Assembly: GCA_947384285.1 (NCBI GenBank)
Contig: CANDGI010000004.1
Span: 1 to 64,000, forward strand
From: an uncultured Lachnospiraceae bacterium
Lineage (GTDB): Bacteria > Bacillota > Clostridia > Lachnospirales > Lachnospiraceae
Reading direction: 5' to 3'
Length of the DNA: 64,000 nt
Both the position numbers and the translations under genes were made by a program. The notes under the pieces are model-generated. The model was not told the origin of the DNA. It made no database searches and saw nothing but the letters and a program-made list of their open reading frames with translations. Of the stretch, positions 18,706 through 28,076 are shown one piece after another; the stretch's first letter is position 1, and every line of letters begins with the position of its first letter.

Positions 18706-18870
18706 TCCATATCTCGATACACAGGAATGGGCGGATTGCCCAGTTTGTGTTCCAAAGTGCAATCCGTCCGTTCCGTTCGCATCCAAAGATGAATTTTGGG
18801 CCAAAACGCTGCCCAGCCTGCATTCCAAAGGGCAATCCGCATATTCCATTCGTACCCAAAGATGAATGTT
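18706..18870 (-). repeat. Interspersed hairpin repeat, composite copy C
   Basis: Read on the minus strand, this holds two left ends (TTCATCTTTGGG.. and TTCATCTTTGGATGCG..), two loop-like segments (CTTTGGAATGCAGGCTGGGC and CTTTGGAACACAAACTGGGC) and one right end (TTCCTGTGTATCGAGAT). It looks like a truncated copy joined to a second copy. It lies between the YitT stop and the 64-residue gene. Confidence 0.75.
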
Positions 18871-18881
18871 TCGCCAAAGTT

Positions 18882-19739
18882 TTAGTTCAGCCCTCGAAAG
18901 CCCTTCCCAATAATCTCGCTGCTGTTGGTAATCATCATAAAAGCGCTTGGCTCATTCAGCCTAATATAATTCCGAAGCTGTACTGCCTGCCCCCGCTTCA
19001 TCACCGTCAATATCACATATTTCCTGTTATGGGTGTAAGTGCCCTCCGCCTGAAAAATCGTTGCGCTCCGGGTAAGCTTTTCATGGATAAAATCACAGAT
19101 TGGCTCCGGGTCGTCACAGACGATCGTAAAATACTTGCAGAGATTGATATTTTCAATGGCTCCGTCTATCACCAGCGACTTGGCCATCAGGCCGCAAAAG
19201 GAAAACAGCCCGGTCTGGGCGTCAAAAATAAAACATGCCGCCACTGTAATCATCAAATCCACCAAAAACAGCGCTGTCCCTATGTTGACTGTGCTGTACT
19301 TTTTTAAAATCATTGCCACAATATCCGTACCGCCGCCGCTTGCCCCAATGTTAAATAAGATTGCCGAGCTTAAAGCCGGAAGCACAATGGCAAACACCAA
19401 TTCCAGCACCGGCTCCTGGGTCAAAGGCTTTGCCATTGGGACATATCGCTCCAGCCCGCTAAGCCCCAAGGAAATCAGGACGCTTACATAGACCGTCTTT
19501 TCCCCGAACTCCCGGCCAAAGAAAATGAATCCCACCACCAGCAACGCCATATTAATCACAAAATTCACCGTTCCGGCGCTGAACGGGGTGACAGCGCTTA
19601 ATACCACTGCAATGCCCGTCACTCCGCCAAAAGAAAAATTATTGGGAAACTTAAAAAAATATACGCCTGCCACCAGCAAAACTGCTGCAAGGGTAATCAT
19701 GGTATACTCAAACAGCGCTATCTTAATGTTCTTTTTCAT
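18882..19739 (-). CDS. YitT family membrane protein (DUF161/DUF2179)
   Basis: 285 residues: about five hydrophobic segments in the first 180 residues, with the family motif FGGVTGIAVVLS near the N-terminus and GASGGGTDIVAMIL in the second half. A soluble C-terminal DUF2179-like domain of ~80 residues follows (ATIFQAEGTYTHNRKYVILTVMKRGQ). YitT proteins are widespread in Firmicutes; their transport role is unproven. A weak GC-poor dyad separates it from the FKBP gene upstream. Confidence 0.92.
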   Translation of the reverse strand: MKKNIKIALFEYTMITLAAVLLVAGVYFFKFPNNFSFGGVTGIAVVLSAVTPFSAGTVNFVINMALLVVGFIFFGREFGEKTVYVSVLISLGLSGLERYVPMAKPLTQEPVLELVFAIVLPALSSAILFNIGASGGGTDIVAMILKKYSTVNIGTALFLVDLMITVAACFIFDAQTGLFSFCGLMAKSLVIDGAIENINLCKYFTIVCDDPEPICDFIHEKLTRSATIFQAEGTYTHNRKYVILTVMKRGQAVQLRNYIRLNEPSAFMMITNSSEIIGKGFRGLN

Positions 19740-19814
19740 CTCTCACTCTTCTCCGTCTATATCAGAATGTGTTGGAAAAACATTTCCGAAACACACCCAT
19801 AAGCTCCAGCATGC

Positions 19815-21134
19815 CTACTCTGATTCTAAAGATGTATCTGACGTATCTGATATATCTAATAACTCTGCTCCCTCATCCCCTTCTTCCTGGCGGTCTGGAA
19901 TCTCTAGTCCATCATTCAGTTCCTCTTCGCCATCCTCAGCGTCCTCTTCGCCGCTTTCAACATCTTCCTCATCCTCAAAGTCATCCTCATCCCCATAATA
20001 TTCTTCCTGGGAAACCTCTTCTATTTGTGCATTCTCATAAAGGAAATTCACAATTTTCCCCCGGACAAGCTGGACGATAATGGACACCTTTCCATAATCC
20101 TTCTCAAATTCATCCAAGGTCTCATACTCATTTTCCTCCATCAGCTCCTTGGCTTCTTCTTTATAATTCTCCTCGGTAACTGTAAGCCCTTCCTTTTCCG
20201 CAATTGCCTGAACCACCAGAAATTCGTTTGTCTGGGCGATGGCTCCAGATTCCACGGAGTCTTCTCCCATCTGCTCTACAAACTCCTCATATTCCATTCC
20301 CATCATAGAAGCATAAAACTCATATCCCGCAACTGTCTCATCATAAAAGAAATCGTACAGCTCCTGCGGATATCCGTCAATCGCCGCATTTTCCACCGCA
20401 AGGCTCAAAGCCTCTTCGCCAGCCGCAGAAATGGATTCCTCCTGGGCGGATGCCTCCAAATCCTTCCTTATGTATTCTTCATACTCCTTCATGGTACTGT
20501 AATCTGTTGCCTTTGCCACAAATTCATCTGTATATTCAGGAACCACTACCTCACTGATTTTATTAATTGTAACCGTGAATTCCGCTTGTTTTCCCGCCAT
20601 CTCGGAATCAAAATAATCTTCCGGGAATGTCACTGGAAACGTCACCGCCTCCCCAGAGTTCTTCCCCACCAGGCTGCTTTCAAACTCTTCCAGGAAATCC
20701 CCGGAGCCTAACACAAGCTCATAATCTGTATCGCTTCCCCCTTCAAATGCCTCCCCGTCTATCACGCCGGTGTAATCGATATTGACACTGTCCCCCTCCT
20801 GGGCGCCACGGTCCGTGATTTCCTTGTATTCCGTATGCTCCTCTTGCAGCTCTTCAATGGAATATTGCAGATCATCCTCAGAAACCTCGGGAGTTGGATA
20901 CTGCACTTTTAAGTTTTTATACTCGCCCAGCTTCACATAATCCCCCACTTTAAAATCAAGGGCATTCTCATGGGAAGCAGCAGAGACATCCTCATCCGCC
21001 GCACCGTCCTGGGTATCCTCCTCCTGGATTTTCATTTCACTGTCTTTTTCATTCTTTTTCTCATTGCCGCAGCCTGCAAATGCCATAATCCCTGACAGCA
21101 TAAGAACCATTGCTAAATATTTTCTTTTTTTCAC
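19815..21134 (-). CDS. FKBP-type peptidyl-prolyl isomerase lipoprotein (trigger-factor-like)
   Basis: 439 residues from a GTG start with GGAGG nine bases upstream. A lipoprotein signal (GIMAFAGCGN, lipidated Cys22) is followed by a linker, an FKBP domain (GDSVNIDYTGVIDGEAFEGG...VTFPVTFPEDYFDSEMAGK, ~residues 100-195) and a helical region resembling the trigger-factor C-domain. The last ~65 residues are strongly acidic (DEDDFEDEEDVESGEED). It probably folds exported proteins at the outer face of the membrane. The ribosome-binding part of trigger factor is absent. Confidence 0.88.
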   Translation of the reverse strand: MKKRKYLAMVLMLSGIMAFAGCGNEKKNEKDSEMKIQEEDTQDGAADEDVSAASHENALDFKVGDYVKLGEYKNLKVQYPTPEVSEDDLQYSIEELQEEHTEYKEITDRGAQEGDSVNIDYTGVIDGEAFEGGSDTDYELVLGSGDFLEEFESSLVGKNSGEAVTFPVTFPEDYFDSEMAGKQAEFTVTINKISEVVVPEYTDEFVAKATDYSTMKEYEEYIRKDLEASAQEESISAAGEEALSLAVENAAIDGYPQELYDFFYDETVAGYEFYASMMGMEYEEFVEQMGEDSVESGAIAQTNEFLVVQAIAEKEGLTVTEENYKEEAKELMEENEYETLDEFEKDYGKVSIIVQLVRGKIVNFLYENAQIEEVSQEEYYGDEDDFEDEEDVESGEEDAEDGEEELNDGLEIPDRQEEGDEGAELLDISDTSDTSLESE

Positions 21135-21284
21135 TGTAATTTACCTCCAAAATAATGATTTTTCTATTATACTTTTCATATACCAACGGTATTTTATCAT
21201 AAGCAAGTGAAAAAATCATGAAAAATTGTCATAAATTTTAAAAAGAATCCTGCCTGGAGGGTTTTTATTTTAATTAAGGAAAAT

Positions 21285-21328
21285 AAAAAAGGCTGCTGAA
21301 AACCTCTCCTTTTCCAACAGCCTTTTTC
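21285..21328 (-). terminator. Rho-independent terminator of the rubrerythrin gene
   Basis: GGCTG...CAGCC arms are extended by A-tract/T-tract pairing (AAAAAAGGCTG...CAGCCTTTTT). On the minus strand, which carries the rubrerythrin transcript, the stem ends in TTTTTTATTTT. It could also work on the plus strand. Confidence 0.8.
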
Positions 21329-21403
21329 TTCTATCAAAAAACCTTGTTACACAAAAGCATAAAAGCGCCTTTTAAATAGAATTAATAATACGTGCACTGC
21401 CCG

Positions 21404-22024
21404 CTAAACAATATTTTCCCCCTCGCATTTTCCGCAGTAGGGAGCCAGCTCCAGCCTTACATACCATCCCTGCTCATGGTCGCATACCGGACAGCTCATA
21501 GGAGCCTCTTTGCCTTCATAGACATAACCACAGTTTAAGCACATCCACTTGGTTTCCACCTTGGAAATAAATAACTGGTTGTCCTCCAGCAATTTGGCAA
21601 AAGCTCCGAACCGGTCCCCATGCATTTTCTCAATTTCTGCAATTTTATGGAACTTCATGGCAGCCTTTCCAAACCCTTCCTCCGAGGCCTTATCCCCGAA
21701 ATTCTGATATACATCATCATGCTCTTCGTACTCATTGTGCTGAGCCATTTTCAAAAGCTCCAACATATTTGGGCTTAAATCCACAGGGTATGATCCTTCA
21801 ATTGCAATCGTTTCCCCTGCCAGCTCCTTTAACTGGTTGTAAAAGACCTCCGCATGCTCCTTCTCCTGGTCGGCGGTAAACTGGAATACCTGCTCCAACA
21901 CATACAGCCCCTGCTGATGCGCCTGTCCCGCTGCAAAGGTATAGCGGTTCCTTGCCTGGCTTTCTCCTGCAAATGCACGCATCAGGTTTTTCATTGTTTC
22001 ACTCTGCTTAAAATCTGTTGCCAT
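21404..22024 (-). CDS. Rubrerythrin
   Basis: 206 residues from the ATG at 22024, chosen because AGGAG lies six bases upstream; a longer frame to 22123 has no ribosome site. The four-helix diiron domain carries the paired Glu motifs (AFAGESQARNRY, EKEHAEVFYNQL, HKIAEIEKMHGDRF). The C-terminal rubredoxin-like site is CLNCGYVYEG...CPVCDH. A further CGKC pair close to the C-terminus is unusual. It reduces hydrogen peroxide in anaerobes, using electrons from rubredoxin or NADH systems. It is the last gene before a strong terminator. Confidence 0.95.
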   Translation of the reverse strand: MATDFKQSETMKNLMRAFAGESQARNRYTFAAGQAHQQGLYVLEQVFQFTADQEKEHAEVFYNQLKELAGETIAIEGSYPVDLSPNMLELLKMAQHNEYEEHDDVYQNFGDKASEEGFGKAAMKFHKIAEIEKMHGDRFGAFAKLLEDNQLFISKVETKWMCLNCGYVYEGKEAPMSCPVCDHEQGWYVRLELAPYCGKCEGENIV

Positions 22025-22126
22025 ATTCATCTCCTGCCTTTCATTTAGGTACACTGCTGTCTGGAAATAACGGTAAATTAATCCTGTTATTCCTTTCTCA
22101 TCCAGTATGTGCAGAAATGGCAATTT

Positions 22127-22400
22127 TATACAGAAATTTTCTCCTGATTCTCAAAACATAAACTACGTTTTCCTCTCGGATATGTACAGGAAACCAGCTT
22201 CATGCAGAAACACTCTCCTGCTTCTCAAACCATGCATCCAGTTTTCCTTTCGGATATGTACAGGAAACCAGCTTCATGCAGAAACACTCTCCTGCTTCTC
22301 AAACCATGCATCCAGTTTTCCTTTCGGATATGTACAGGAAACCAGCTTCATGCAGAAACACTCTCCTGATGTTCAAACCCGTGAATCCAGTCTGCCTTCA
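22127..22400 (-). repeat. 74-bp tandem repeat copied from the MATE gene 3' end
   Basis: Units begin near 22127 (degenerate), 22201, 22275 and 22349, a constant 74-base period. The unit at 22349 is the last coding stretch and stop of the MATE gene; the others are non-coding copies of it, each ending in the AGGAGAGTGTTTCTGCATGAAGC-type sequence. Because 74 is not a multiple of three, the copies drift in frame. They lie between the MATE stop and the rubrerythrin start. Confidence 0.85.
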
Positions 22401-23715
22401 GGAAATAAACCAGGAAAATAACAGAGCTAAGGCTCCAGGTCAGCGGGTATGCCCAAAATACCGTGCGGATCACCGGCACAATCCTCACCGCCACTGTAAT
22501 ATAGGTAATCCGAATCACGCACCAGCAAACCAGCATAACCACCATGGGAACCATAGATTTCCCAGCTCCCCGGAAGATACCTGCAAGGCAGTGGGAAAAG
22601 GCCAGCAGGAAATAAAACAGCGTAACCGTCCTGGCTTGGGTGGTTCCATAAAGAATCACCTGGGGATTGCTGTCAAATGCATGGACAAGGCTTGGGATGA
22701 AAAGATAAATAAAAATCCCCACCAGCTCTGCGGTAATGATAGAGCAGATAATGCCAAACCTTGCACCCTTTTTTGCCCGCTCATACTCCTTTGCCCCCAG
22801 ATTCTGGCTGATAAAAGTGGTCAGGGAAAGGGCAAAACAGGTAATCGGCAAAAAGCCAAACCCTTCAATCTTAGAGTATGCGCCGCACCCTGCCACCGCG
22901 GTCATGCCAAAGACATTGATGTTGGACTGAACCACCACATTTGCCAATGAGATAATGGAATTCTGCACCCCTGCCGGGAATCCATTGGAGATAATCTGCC
23001 GCATCATCCTCCGGTCAAACCGGATTTTCTTAAGCTCTATCCGGTATTCCTCCCGGGTCCGCATCAGCCGGAAAAGACACAAAAAAGCGCTGGCAAACTG
23101 TGAGATGATGGTTGCCAGTGCCGCTGCCCCTACTCCCATGCCAAAGACAGCAATGAACAATAAGTCCAATACCACATTGGTAACCGAAGAAAAAATCAAA
23201 TACATCAATGGATGCCTGCTGTCCCCGATTGACTGCAGGATTCCTACAAAAACATTGTACATCACAAAGCCCAGAGAGCCTGCAAAATAAATCTTAAAAT
23301 ATAAAACAGAATTGGGGAACACCGTTTCCGGTGTCCCCATCCATCTCAAAATCTGCGGAGTAACCATAACTCCCACTATGGTTAAGACAACCCCTGCCGC
23401 CAGCCCAAAAGCTGTCAAAGTATGCACCGCCAGGGAAACCTCTTCCTTACTCCTAGCTCCGTAATAGCGAGCAATCACCACCCCGGCGCCCATAGAAATC
23501 CCACTGAAAAACCCAACCATCAGAAAAATCAGGTTGCCAGAAGAGCTAACGGCTGCAAGCGCGTCGCTGCCTACAAAATTCCCTACAATCAGGGAGTCTG
23601 CCGTATTGTAAAGCTGCTGGAACAGATTCCCTAGAAAAATAGGAACCGCAAAGGCTATAATCTTTTTCCAGATACTCCCTTCTGTCAGCAAGGTTGCTGA
23701 TTTATCCTTCTGCAT
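22348..23715 (-). CDS. MATE family efflux transporter
   Basis: 455 residues, about 12 hydrophobic segments in two similar halves, opening with the family signature IIAFAVPIFLGNLFQQLYNTADSLIVGNFVG. MATE proteins export organic cations and drugs using Na+ or H+ gradients. The 3' end is the origin of a 74-bp tandem repeat, and the ribosome site sits inside a 38-bp repeat that starts in the gene upstream. A GGGAGG lies 12 bases before the ATG, rather far. Confidence 0.95.
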   Translation of the reverse strand: MQKDKSATLLTEGSIWKKIIAFAVPIFLGNLFQQLYNTADSLIVGNFVGSDALAAVSSSGNLIFLMVGFFSGISMGAGVVIARYYGARSKEEVSLAVHTLTAFGLAAGVVLTIVGVMVTPQILRWMGTPETVFPNSVLYFKIYFAGSLGFVMYNVFVGILQSIGDSRHPLMYLIFSSVTNVVLDLLFIAVFGMGVGAAALATIISQFASAFLCLFRLMRTREEYRIELKKIRFDRRMMRQIISNGFPAGVQNSIISLANVVVQSNINVFGMTAVAGCGAYSKIEGFGFLPITCFALSLTTFISQNLGAKEYERAKKGARFGIICSIITAELVGIFIYLFIPSLVHAFDSNPQVILYGTTQARTVTLFYFLLAFSHCLAGIFRGAGKSMVPMVVMLVCWCVIRITYITVAVRIVPVIRTVFWAYPLTWSLSSVIFLVYFLKADWIHGFEHQESVSA

Positions 23716-23718
23716 TTC

Positions 23719-23831
23719 GTTATGCGCCTCCCGTCTAAGAAAGCTGAATTGTTATCGTTAAGCGTCTCCTGTCTAGGAAAGCTGGATTCTTATCCTTATG
23801 CGCCTTCTGCCTTAGGAAAGCTGGATTTTAC
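23719..23831 (-). repeat. 38-bp tandem repeat spanning a stop codon and a ribosome site
   Basis: Three units: 23719-23756, 23757-23794 and 23795-23831. The unit nearest the upstream gene contains its last codons and stop (CAGCTTTCCTAA on the minus strand). Each unit also contains a GGAG-like motif, and the last one serves as the ribosome site of the MATE gene. Confidence 0.85.
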
Positions 23832-24165
23832 AAGAACCCCTCATTTTCAGGGGACATTCATAGGAACTCTCTGCGCCGTTGGAAGCTATGTAGGAAATGG
23901 GGCACCTGCGGCAGTCGCCTACGGTAAACCCTTCCAAAACCTCAAATTCCAATACAGCCTTCCTGTTTCCATTGGGAGATTCCTTCTGGCTGATATTCTT
24001 CCAGCTTAAAATCTGGCTGCAGCCCATGCATTTGTCCATTCCCATTGACACGGTCCGGCCGCAGGTAGGGCAGGAATAATACATCTGGTTCATAGAGCCT
24101 CTCTGCTCCACCACCTCTGCCGGGAACTGTCTGATTAATTGTGCTTTAATGTCATCACTGTGCAT
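23812..24165 (-). CDS. Small zinc-ribbon protein, unknown
   Basis: 117 residues. Cys pairs CPTCGRTV and CMGCSQIL make one zinc ribbon (residues ~32-55); a second Cys group, CRRCPISYIA...YECPLKMRGSCK, sits near the C-terminus. It is soluble with no signal. It has a strong ribosome site (CAGGAGGAAGG) and a candidate promoter at 24210-24237. I do not recognise the family. It is probably co-transcribed with the MATE gene. Confidence 0.75.
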   Translation of the reverse strand: MHSDDIKAQLIRQFPAEVVEQRGSMNQMYYSCPTCGRTVSMGMDKCMGCSQILSWKNISQKESPNGNRKAVLEFEVLEGFTVGDCRRCPISYIASNGAESSYECPLKMRGSCKIQLS

Positions 24166-24209
24166 ATCCTTCCTCCTGTTTTCTAGTGCTAATTATAATA
24201 CTTATTTAA

Positions 24210-24237
24210 ACTATATCATACTTTGCAGAAAAATCAA
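24210..24237 (-). promoter_or_regulatory. Candidate promoter of the zinc-ribbon/MATE unit
   Basis: On the minus strand TTGATT (24237-24232) and TATAGT (24215-24210) are separated by 16 bases, about 45 bases before the ATG. A second TATAAT lies closer to the gene (24194-24199), without a clear -35. Confidence 0.5.
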
Positions 24238-24294
24238 TTATCTCCGTAAAAAATGGCGTTATTGTACTACAGAATTTTGTAACAGTTCCATTTC

Positions 24295-26823
24295 TTATTC
24301 AATATACCCCAAAAACGTATTTCCGGCAGCTTCGAACATGGTATTGCTGTCCTGGCGCCCTAATTTCCGCACCACATTAAGATCCGGCTGGTACAGCAAG
24401 GTATTATGCTCATCATATCCTACCACCAAAACCGCCTGGCCGTTGACCATGGCAAATACCGGAGTGTCCAGATTCACATAATACAATACCTGTTCAATAC
24501 TGCACCCAGTCAAATCAATCACCTTTCGCCCATTGAGCGCCTCCGTCAAAATTTGTTTGGGCGTTTCTCCCTGGGCAATCAAATCGTCCACATCCATATT
24601 GATTTCCTCTGTCCGCAGCAGATAAGTTAGGCAGCGTGCCGTTGAGCTGTCGCTGACGGTTGCAGTATCCACAGTTCCCGTTCCAATCATAGGCTGGACA
24701 TTTTTTCTCCCCCTGCGCCAGACATATTTCTGCTCCTGCCCGATTACCACTCCCATATTCTGATCTGCGGAAATGATTGCCTCTGTGAGGGATGCCGTGG
24801 ACAGCACGATTTTTCCTCCGCTGTAAACATAATAATTCCCCTGTTTTTTTCCGGTATCCAGCTGCACAATCCGCTTCTCCTCCAGGGCAATCTCCTCCGG
24901 CACCACTACCTGCAGTTTCTTTATATTCTCTTTTATACTGCCGCCCAGAACAATCTGAACCTGGCACTGTTTCTTTTCCGACTGGGAGGTTTCTATTGTT
25001 ATTTTCCTGGACGATTCCAGCTGCTGGTTTTTGATGGTATCCTGCTCCACATCGATATAACCAGCTTCCGTTTTTATCTCCCGATCCAAAAAAATCGTAT
25101 CCCGCTCCACATAGGCCTTGGACACATAGAATCCGTCCTTCTGGTAATCTTTTACCACCTGGGAATTCTGGTCCACAATCGTCACCCGGTACATGGGAAA
25201 CCTGATATTTCCAGCAGCGTCCACGACTACATCCCCAGCCCTTGCCGCGCCATAGACAAAATCGCTTTCCACAAACCCGATGGGCTTTAAATATGCTCCC
25301 TGCCCGCTGTTGATAGTTCTGGCCTCCTCTCCCTCCAAGTCCATAATCTTCAAAACTTCCGTCCGGTCAATATCTTCCCCTTCCTGCCATGCAATATATC
25401 TTCCATCTTCTGATACGGCATAATTTCCCGGCTTCAAGCCTTCCATAAGCTGCTGGGTTTCCCTTGCATACAAATCTATCCGGTATAACACATCATCTGC
25501 CAGAAAATAGAAAATATTTTCCTCGCTGATATAGAACAGCCTTCCCCATTCCGCTTTCAGCATTTCATAGGATTTGTCCGAGGGAATAAATAACTCTTCC
25601 TCAATGGTATTTCCTACGCTGTCATAATGAAATACATTGATTCCCGTCTGGCCTTCATGATTTCCCCGGTTCATATAACCATATACCACAAAATCCATAC
25701 TCCCTGCCTCATCAATTTTCATAATCTGAATCTGATGCTGCGGGTTATTCTCCCGATCCGAAATTCCCTCCGGGCTGCGGAAGCTGTATATCTGGGAAAG
25801 CGCGTTACTGTCGCCGTTATAGCTCCAAAGCTCCCCCTCCTGGACAAAGGCGATAATGTTTCCTTGTTCACTTGCAATATATTCCACATCTTCAGAACGT
25901 ATGCCAAGCATCATCCTGTTTTTATCTATTGTGCCGTTTTCTCCCCGGAAAATCTGGTTCATGGTCCGCTCGTAATTTAAAAGATACATGCGCCCAATTG
26001 CCTGGTCATAGCGGACCCGGTAGTACTCCTCTACATTATAATACTCTACCTCGCTGTCCTCCCCTTCCGAGGTCACCACATACTGCAGGACAATCGTATT
26101 ATAGGAGCTTCCCATTTCCTTTATGGAAGGCACCGGAGGCTCTAAGAGCTTTCCCTCAAAATTTGCCCAGCTTACCTGGCGCAGGCTGGAGTGGATGGTC
26201 ACCCGCTGCAATGTGGTATTATCCTCCAAATTGTCCGGCTCCAAGTAGGTAGCAAGGCTGTCGGAATTTTCCTTATCAAAGGTCTGCTCATGAAAATTTT
26301 TCACAAACTCCAAGGATTCTGCCATATAATAATCGGTTTCCCGGGCAATCCTGGTATAATACCAGGCCTGTTTCCCAGAATATTTTACGGAGAGGGCCAG
26401 GACATACTCCATTTCCTCCTCCAAAATATTCTGAAAATGCAAGGTAAAGCTTACCTCCCCATTTTTTTCCGAAAAATTTTCTGCCTTTCCATTCTCAACC
26501 AAACGCTCCATATCCATGGTGCGCACCTCATATTCCACTTCCTCAATCTGGTTCTGGTACGTCTTTATCACCACCGGCAGGGATAAATCCTTGCCCAGAG
26601 GAGTGATGGAATCCCGCATGCCGGTTCCATCCATTTCCGATGAGTAACCATACAGCCCATTGATTCTGGTTTCCCCCTGCTGCAAATACACCACGGGAAG
26701 CGTTGCCGGCCGCATCTCTGAGGTCATGTCCGTGCTGTTCTGGCGGCTGATATTCTCCATAGCCGCAACGGTCAAACAAAAAACCAACAATAACACACAT
26801 ATTTTAATTACGCCTTTTCGCAT
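24295..26823 (-). CDS. Large membrane-anchored propeller-like protein with a C39-like C-terminus
   Basis: 842 residues. An N-terminal signal or anchor (VIKICVLLLVFCLTVAAM) puts the rest outside the membrane. The middle (~300-600) has repeated short beta motifs such as NIIAFVQEGELWSYNGD and GRYIAWQEGEDIDRTEV, which suggest a beta-propeller. The last ~130 residues resemble a C39-type cysteine peptidase fold: a Cys in TARCLTYLL and the strand AVLVVGYDEHNTLLYQPD. The Gly-His that should precede the strand is replaced by NGQ, so peptidase activity is doubtful. The start overlaps the methyltransferase gene by 16 bases. No named family is recognised. Confidence 0.82.
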   Translation of the reverse strand: MRKGVIKICVLLLVFCLTVAAMENISRQNSTDMTSEMRPATLPVVYLQQGETRINGLYGYSSEMDGTGMRDSITPLGKDLSLPVVIKTYQNQIEEVEYEVRTMDMERLVENGKAENFSEKNGEVSFTLHFQNILEEEMEYVLALSVKYSGKQAWYYTRIARETDYYMAESLEFVKNFHEQTFDKENSDSLATYLEPDNLEDNTTLQRVTIHSSLRQVSWANFEGKLLEPPVPSIKEMGSSYNTIVLQYVVTSEGEDSEVEYYNVEEYYRVRYDQAIGRMYLLNYERTMNQIFRGENGTIDKNRMMLGIRSEDVEYIASEQGNIIAFVQEGELWSYNGDSNALSQIYSFRSPEGISDRENNPQHQIQIMKIDEAGSMDFVVYGYMNRGNHEGQTGINVFHYDSVGNTIEEELFIPSDKSYEMLKAEWGRLFYISEENIFYFLADDVLYRIDLYARETQQLMEGLKPGNYAVSEDGRYIAWQEGEDIDRTEVLKIMDLEGEEARTINSGQGAYLKPIGFVESDFVYGAARAGDVVVDAAGNIRFPMYRVTIVDQNSQVVKDYQKDGFYVSKAYVERDTIFLDREIKTEAGYIDVEQDTIKNQQLESSRKITIETSQSEKKQCQVQIVLGGSIKENIKKLQVVVPEEIALEEKRIVQLDTGKKQGNYYVYSGGKIVLSTASLTEAIISADQNMGVVIGQEQKYVWRRGRKNVQPMIGTGTVDTATVSDSSTARCLTYLLRTEEINMDVDDLIAQGETPKQILTEALNGRKVIDLTGCSIEQVLYYVNLDTPVFAMVNGQAVLVVGYDEHNTLLYQPDLNVVRKLGRQDSNTMFEAAGNTFLGYIE

Positions 26824-27998
26824 TCCTTGTCTTCCTTTCTATCCTTTGGCGCCGCCAATTGCCTTTCCTCCTGTAAAACAGCCAGGGATGGCTTGACATG
26901 CAAAAACTCCATCACTTCCCGGCAGGCTCCTTCGTCCTTTGGTTTTCCTTTCTTCACTGCACGGATTAATATGTTTTTTGGAGTGTGCTCCATATCAATG
27001 AATTCCAGAACCTGCACCTGATAGCCTTTGCTTTCCAATATCTGCGCCCGCAAGGCGTCTGTAACCAGCGCAGCTATCCGCTCCTTAATCAGCCCATAGC
27101 CAAGAATCGGCGCAAGCATTTCATTCTCTATCTGCTGATTCAATTCATGCTGGCAGCAGGGCACAGACAAAATAACCTTTGCGCCCCAATTTATGGCTTT
27201 ATCCAATGCATAGTCTGTGGCAACGTCGCAGGCATGAAGGGTAACCACCATATCTACGCTCTTTACGTCCTCATACCCTGCAATATCCCCCACATAAAAA
27301 TCCAGGCCTTCATACCCGTATTTTTCTGCCAGCCTGCTGCACTCTGCAATCACATCTTCTTTCAAATCCAAACCAATAATATGAACCTGATACCCTTTTA
27401 ATTCCTTTAAATAGTGGTACATGGCAAAAGTCAGATAGGACTTCCCACACCCAAAATCCAGGATTGTCACCTCCCTGTCTCTGGGAAGCTGGGGAAGGAT
27501 GTCCCGAATAAACTCCAGGAAACGATTAATCTGGCGGAATTTATCATATTTGGATGCTGCAATCTTCCCTTCTTTGGTCTGGACCCCCAGATCCACCAAA
27601 AATTCCACCCGCTCTGCTGGATTTAAAATATAATTCTTCTTTCTATTATGGGATAAATCCACTTGCTTTACACAGGCGGCGCATGTTTTTTCTTTTATAG
27701 TAATCCTGCCCTTTTTGCTGATTAACACGACAGCCTGTCCAAGCTGGGAGGAAACCTCCATCTGGCGGTACTGCAGAATCCGCTCCATCACTTCAAACGC
27801 CGCCTCCTTGGCGGAATAATTTTTATGGAATACCTTTTTCCCCTGGTATTCGCTTGCCTGGAAAACCAGGTTTCCTTTCATCAGAACCGGGCGGAAATTG
27901 ATTTTGGACGGTATCTCACGGCTTCTGGGATTGCTGATGATAATATGAATTAATTGTTCATTCAAATATTTATCTAACATCTGCTGTAAATCATTCAT
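26808..27998 (-). CDS. Class I SAM-dependent methyltransferase
   Basis: About 396 residues from the ATG at 27998 (MNDLQQMLDKYLNEQL); AAAGG lies seven bases upstream, whereas the longer frame to 28076 has no clear site. An N-terminal ~150-residue domain precedes a Rossmann methyltransferase fold with motif I VTILDFGCGKSYLTFAMY, an acidic turn IIGLDLKEDV, and DMVVTLHACDVATDYAL. A Cys-containing segment (CCQHELNQQ) follows. The arrangement resembles RNA or protein methyltransferases with a C-terminal MTase domain. The substrate is not evident. It overlaps the 842-residue gene. Confidence 0.88.
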   Translation of the reverse strand: MNDLQQMLDKYLNEQLIHIIISNPRSREIPSKINFRPVLMKGNLVFQASEYQGKKVFHKNYSAKEAAFEVMERILQYRQMEVSSQLGQAVVLISKKGRITIKEKTCAACVKQVDLSHNRKKNYILNPAERVEFLVDLGVQTKEGKIAASKYDKFRQINRFLEFIRDILPQLPRDREVTILDFGCGKSYLTFAMYHYLKELKGYQVHIIGLDLKEDVIAECSRLAEKYGYEGLDFYVGDIAGYEDVKSVDMVVTLHACDVATDYALDKAINWGAKVILSVPCCQHELNQQIENEMLAPILGYGLIKERIAALVTDALRAQILESKGYQVQVLEFIDMEHTPKNILIRAVKKGKPKDEGACREVMEFLHVKPSLAVLQEERQLAAPKDRKEDKECEKA

Positions 27999-28076
27999 GG
28001 AAAAACCTTTCTTCATTTTCATACATGCTTTATAGAAATTCTTATTCATTCTATCACAAAATATATGAGAAGTCAC

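Noticed and set aside
18665-18877. N-terminal extension of the 64-residue membrane protein to 135 residues
   Set aside because: The extra part is translated hairpin-repeat DNA, while a strong ribosome site precedes the internal ATG.
22127-22400. Possible CRISPR array
   Set aside because: The 74-bp units are directly adjacent without unique spacers and derive from the MATE gene end.
22276-22950. 224-codon plus-strand frame over the MATE gene
   Set aside because: Antisense shadow; composition and start are dictated by the 74-bp repeats.
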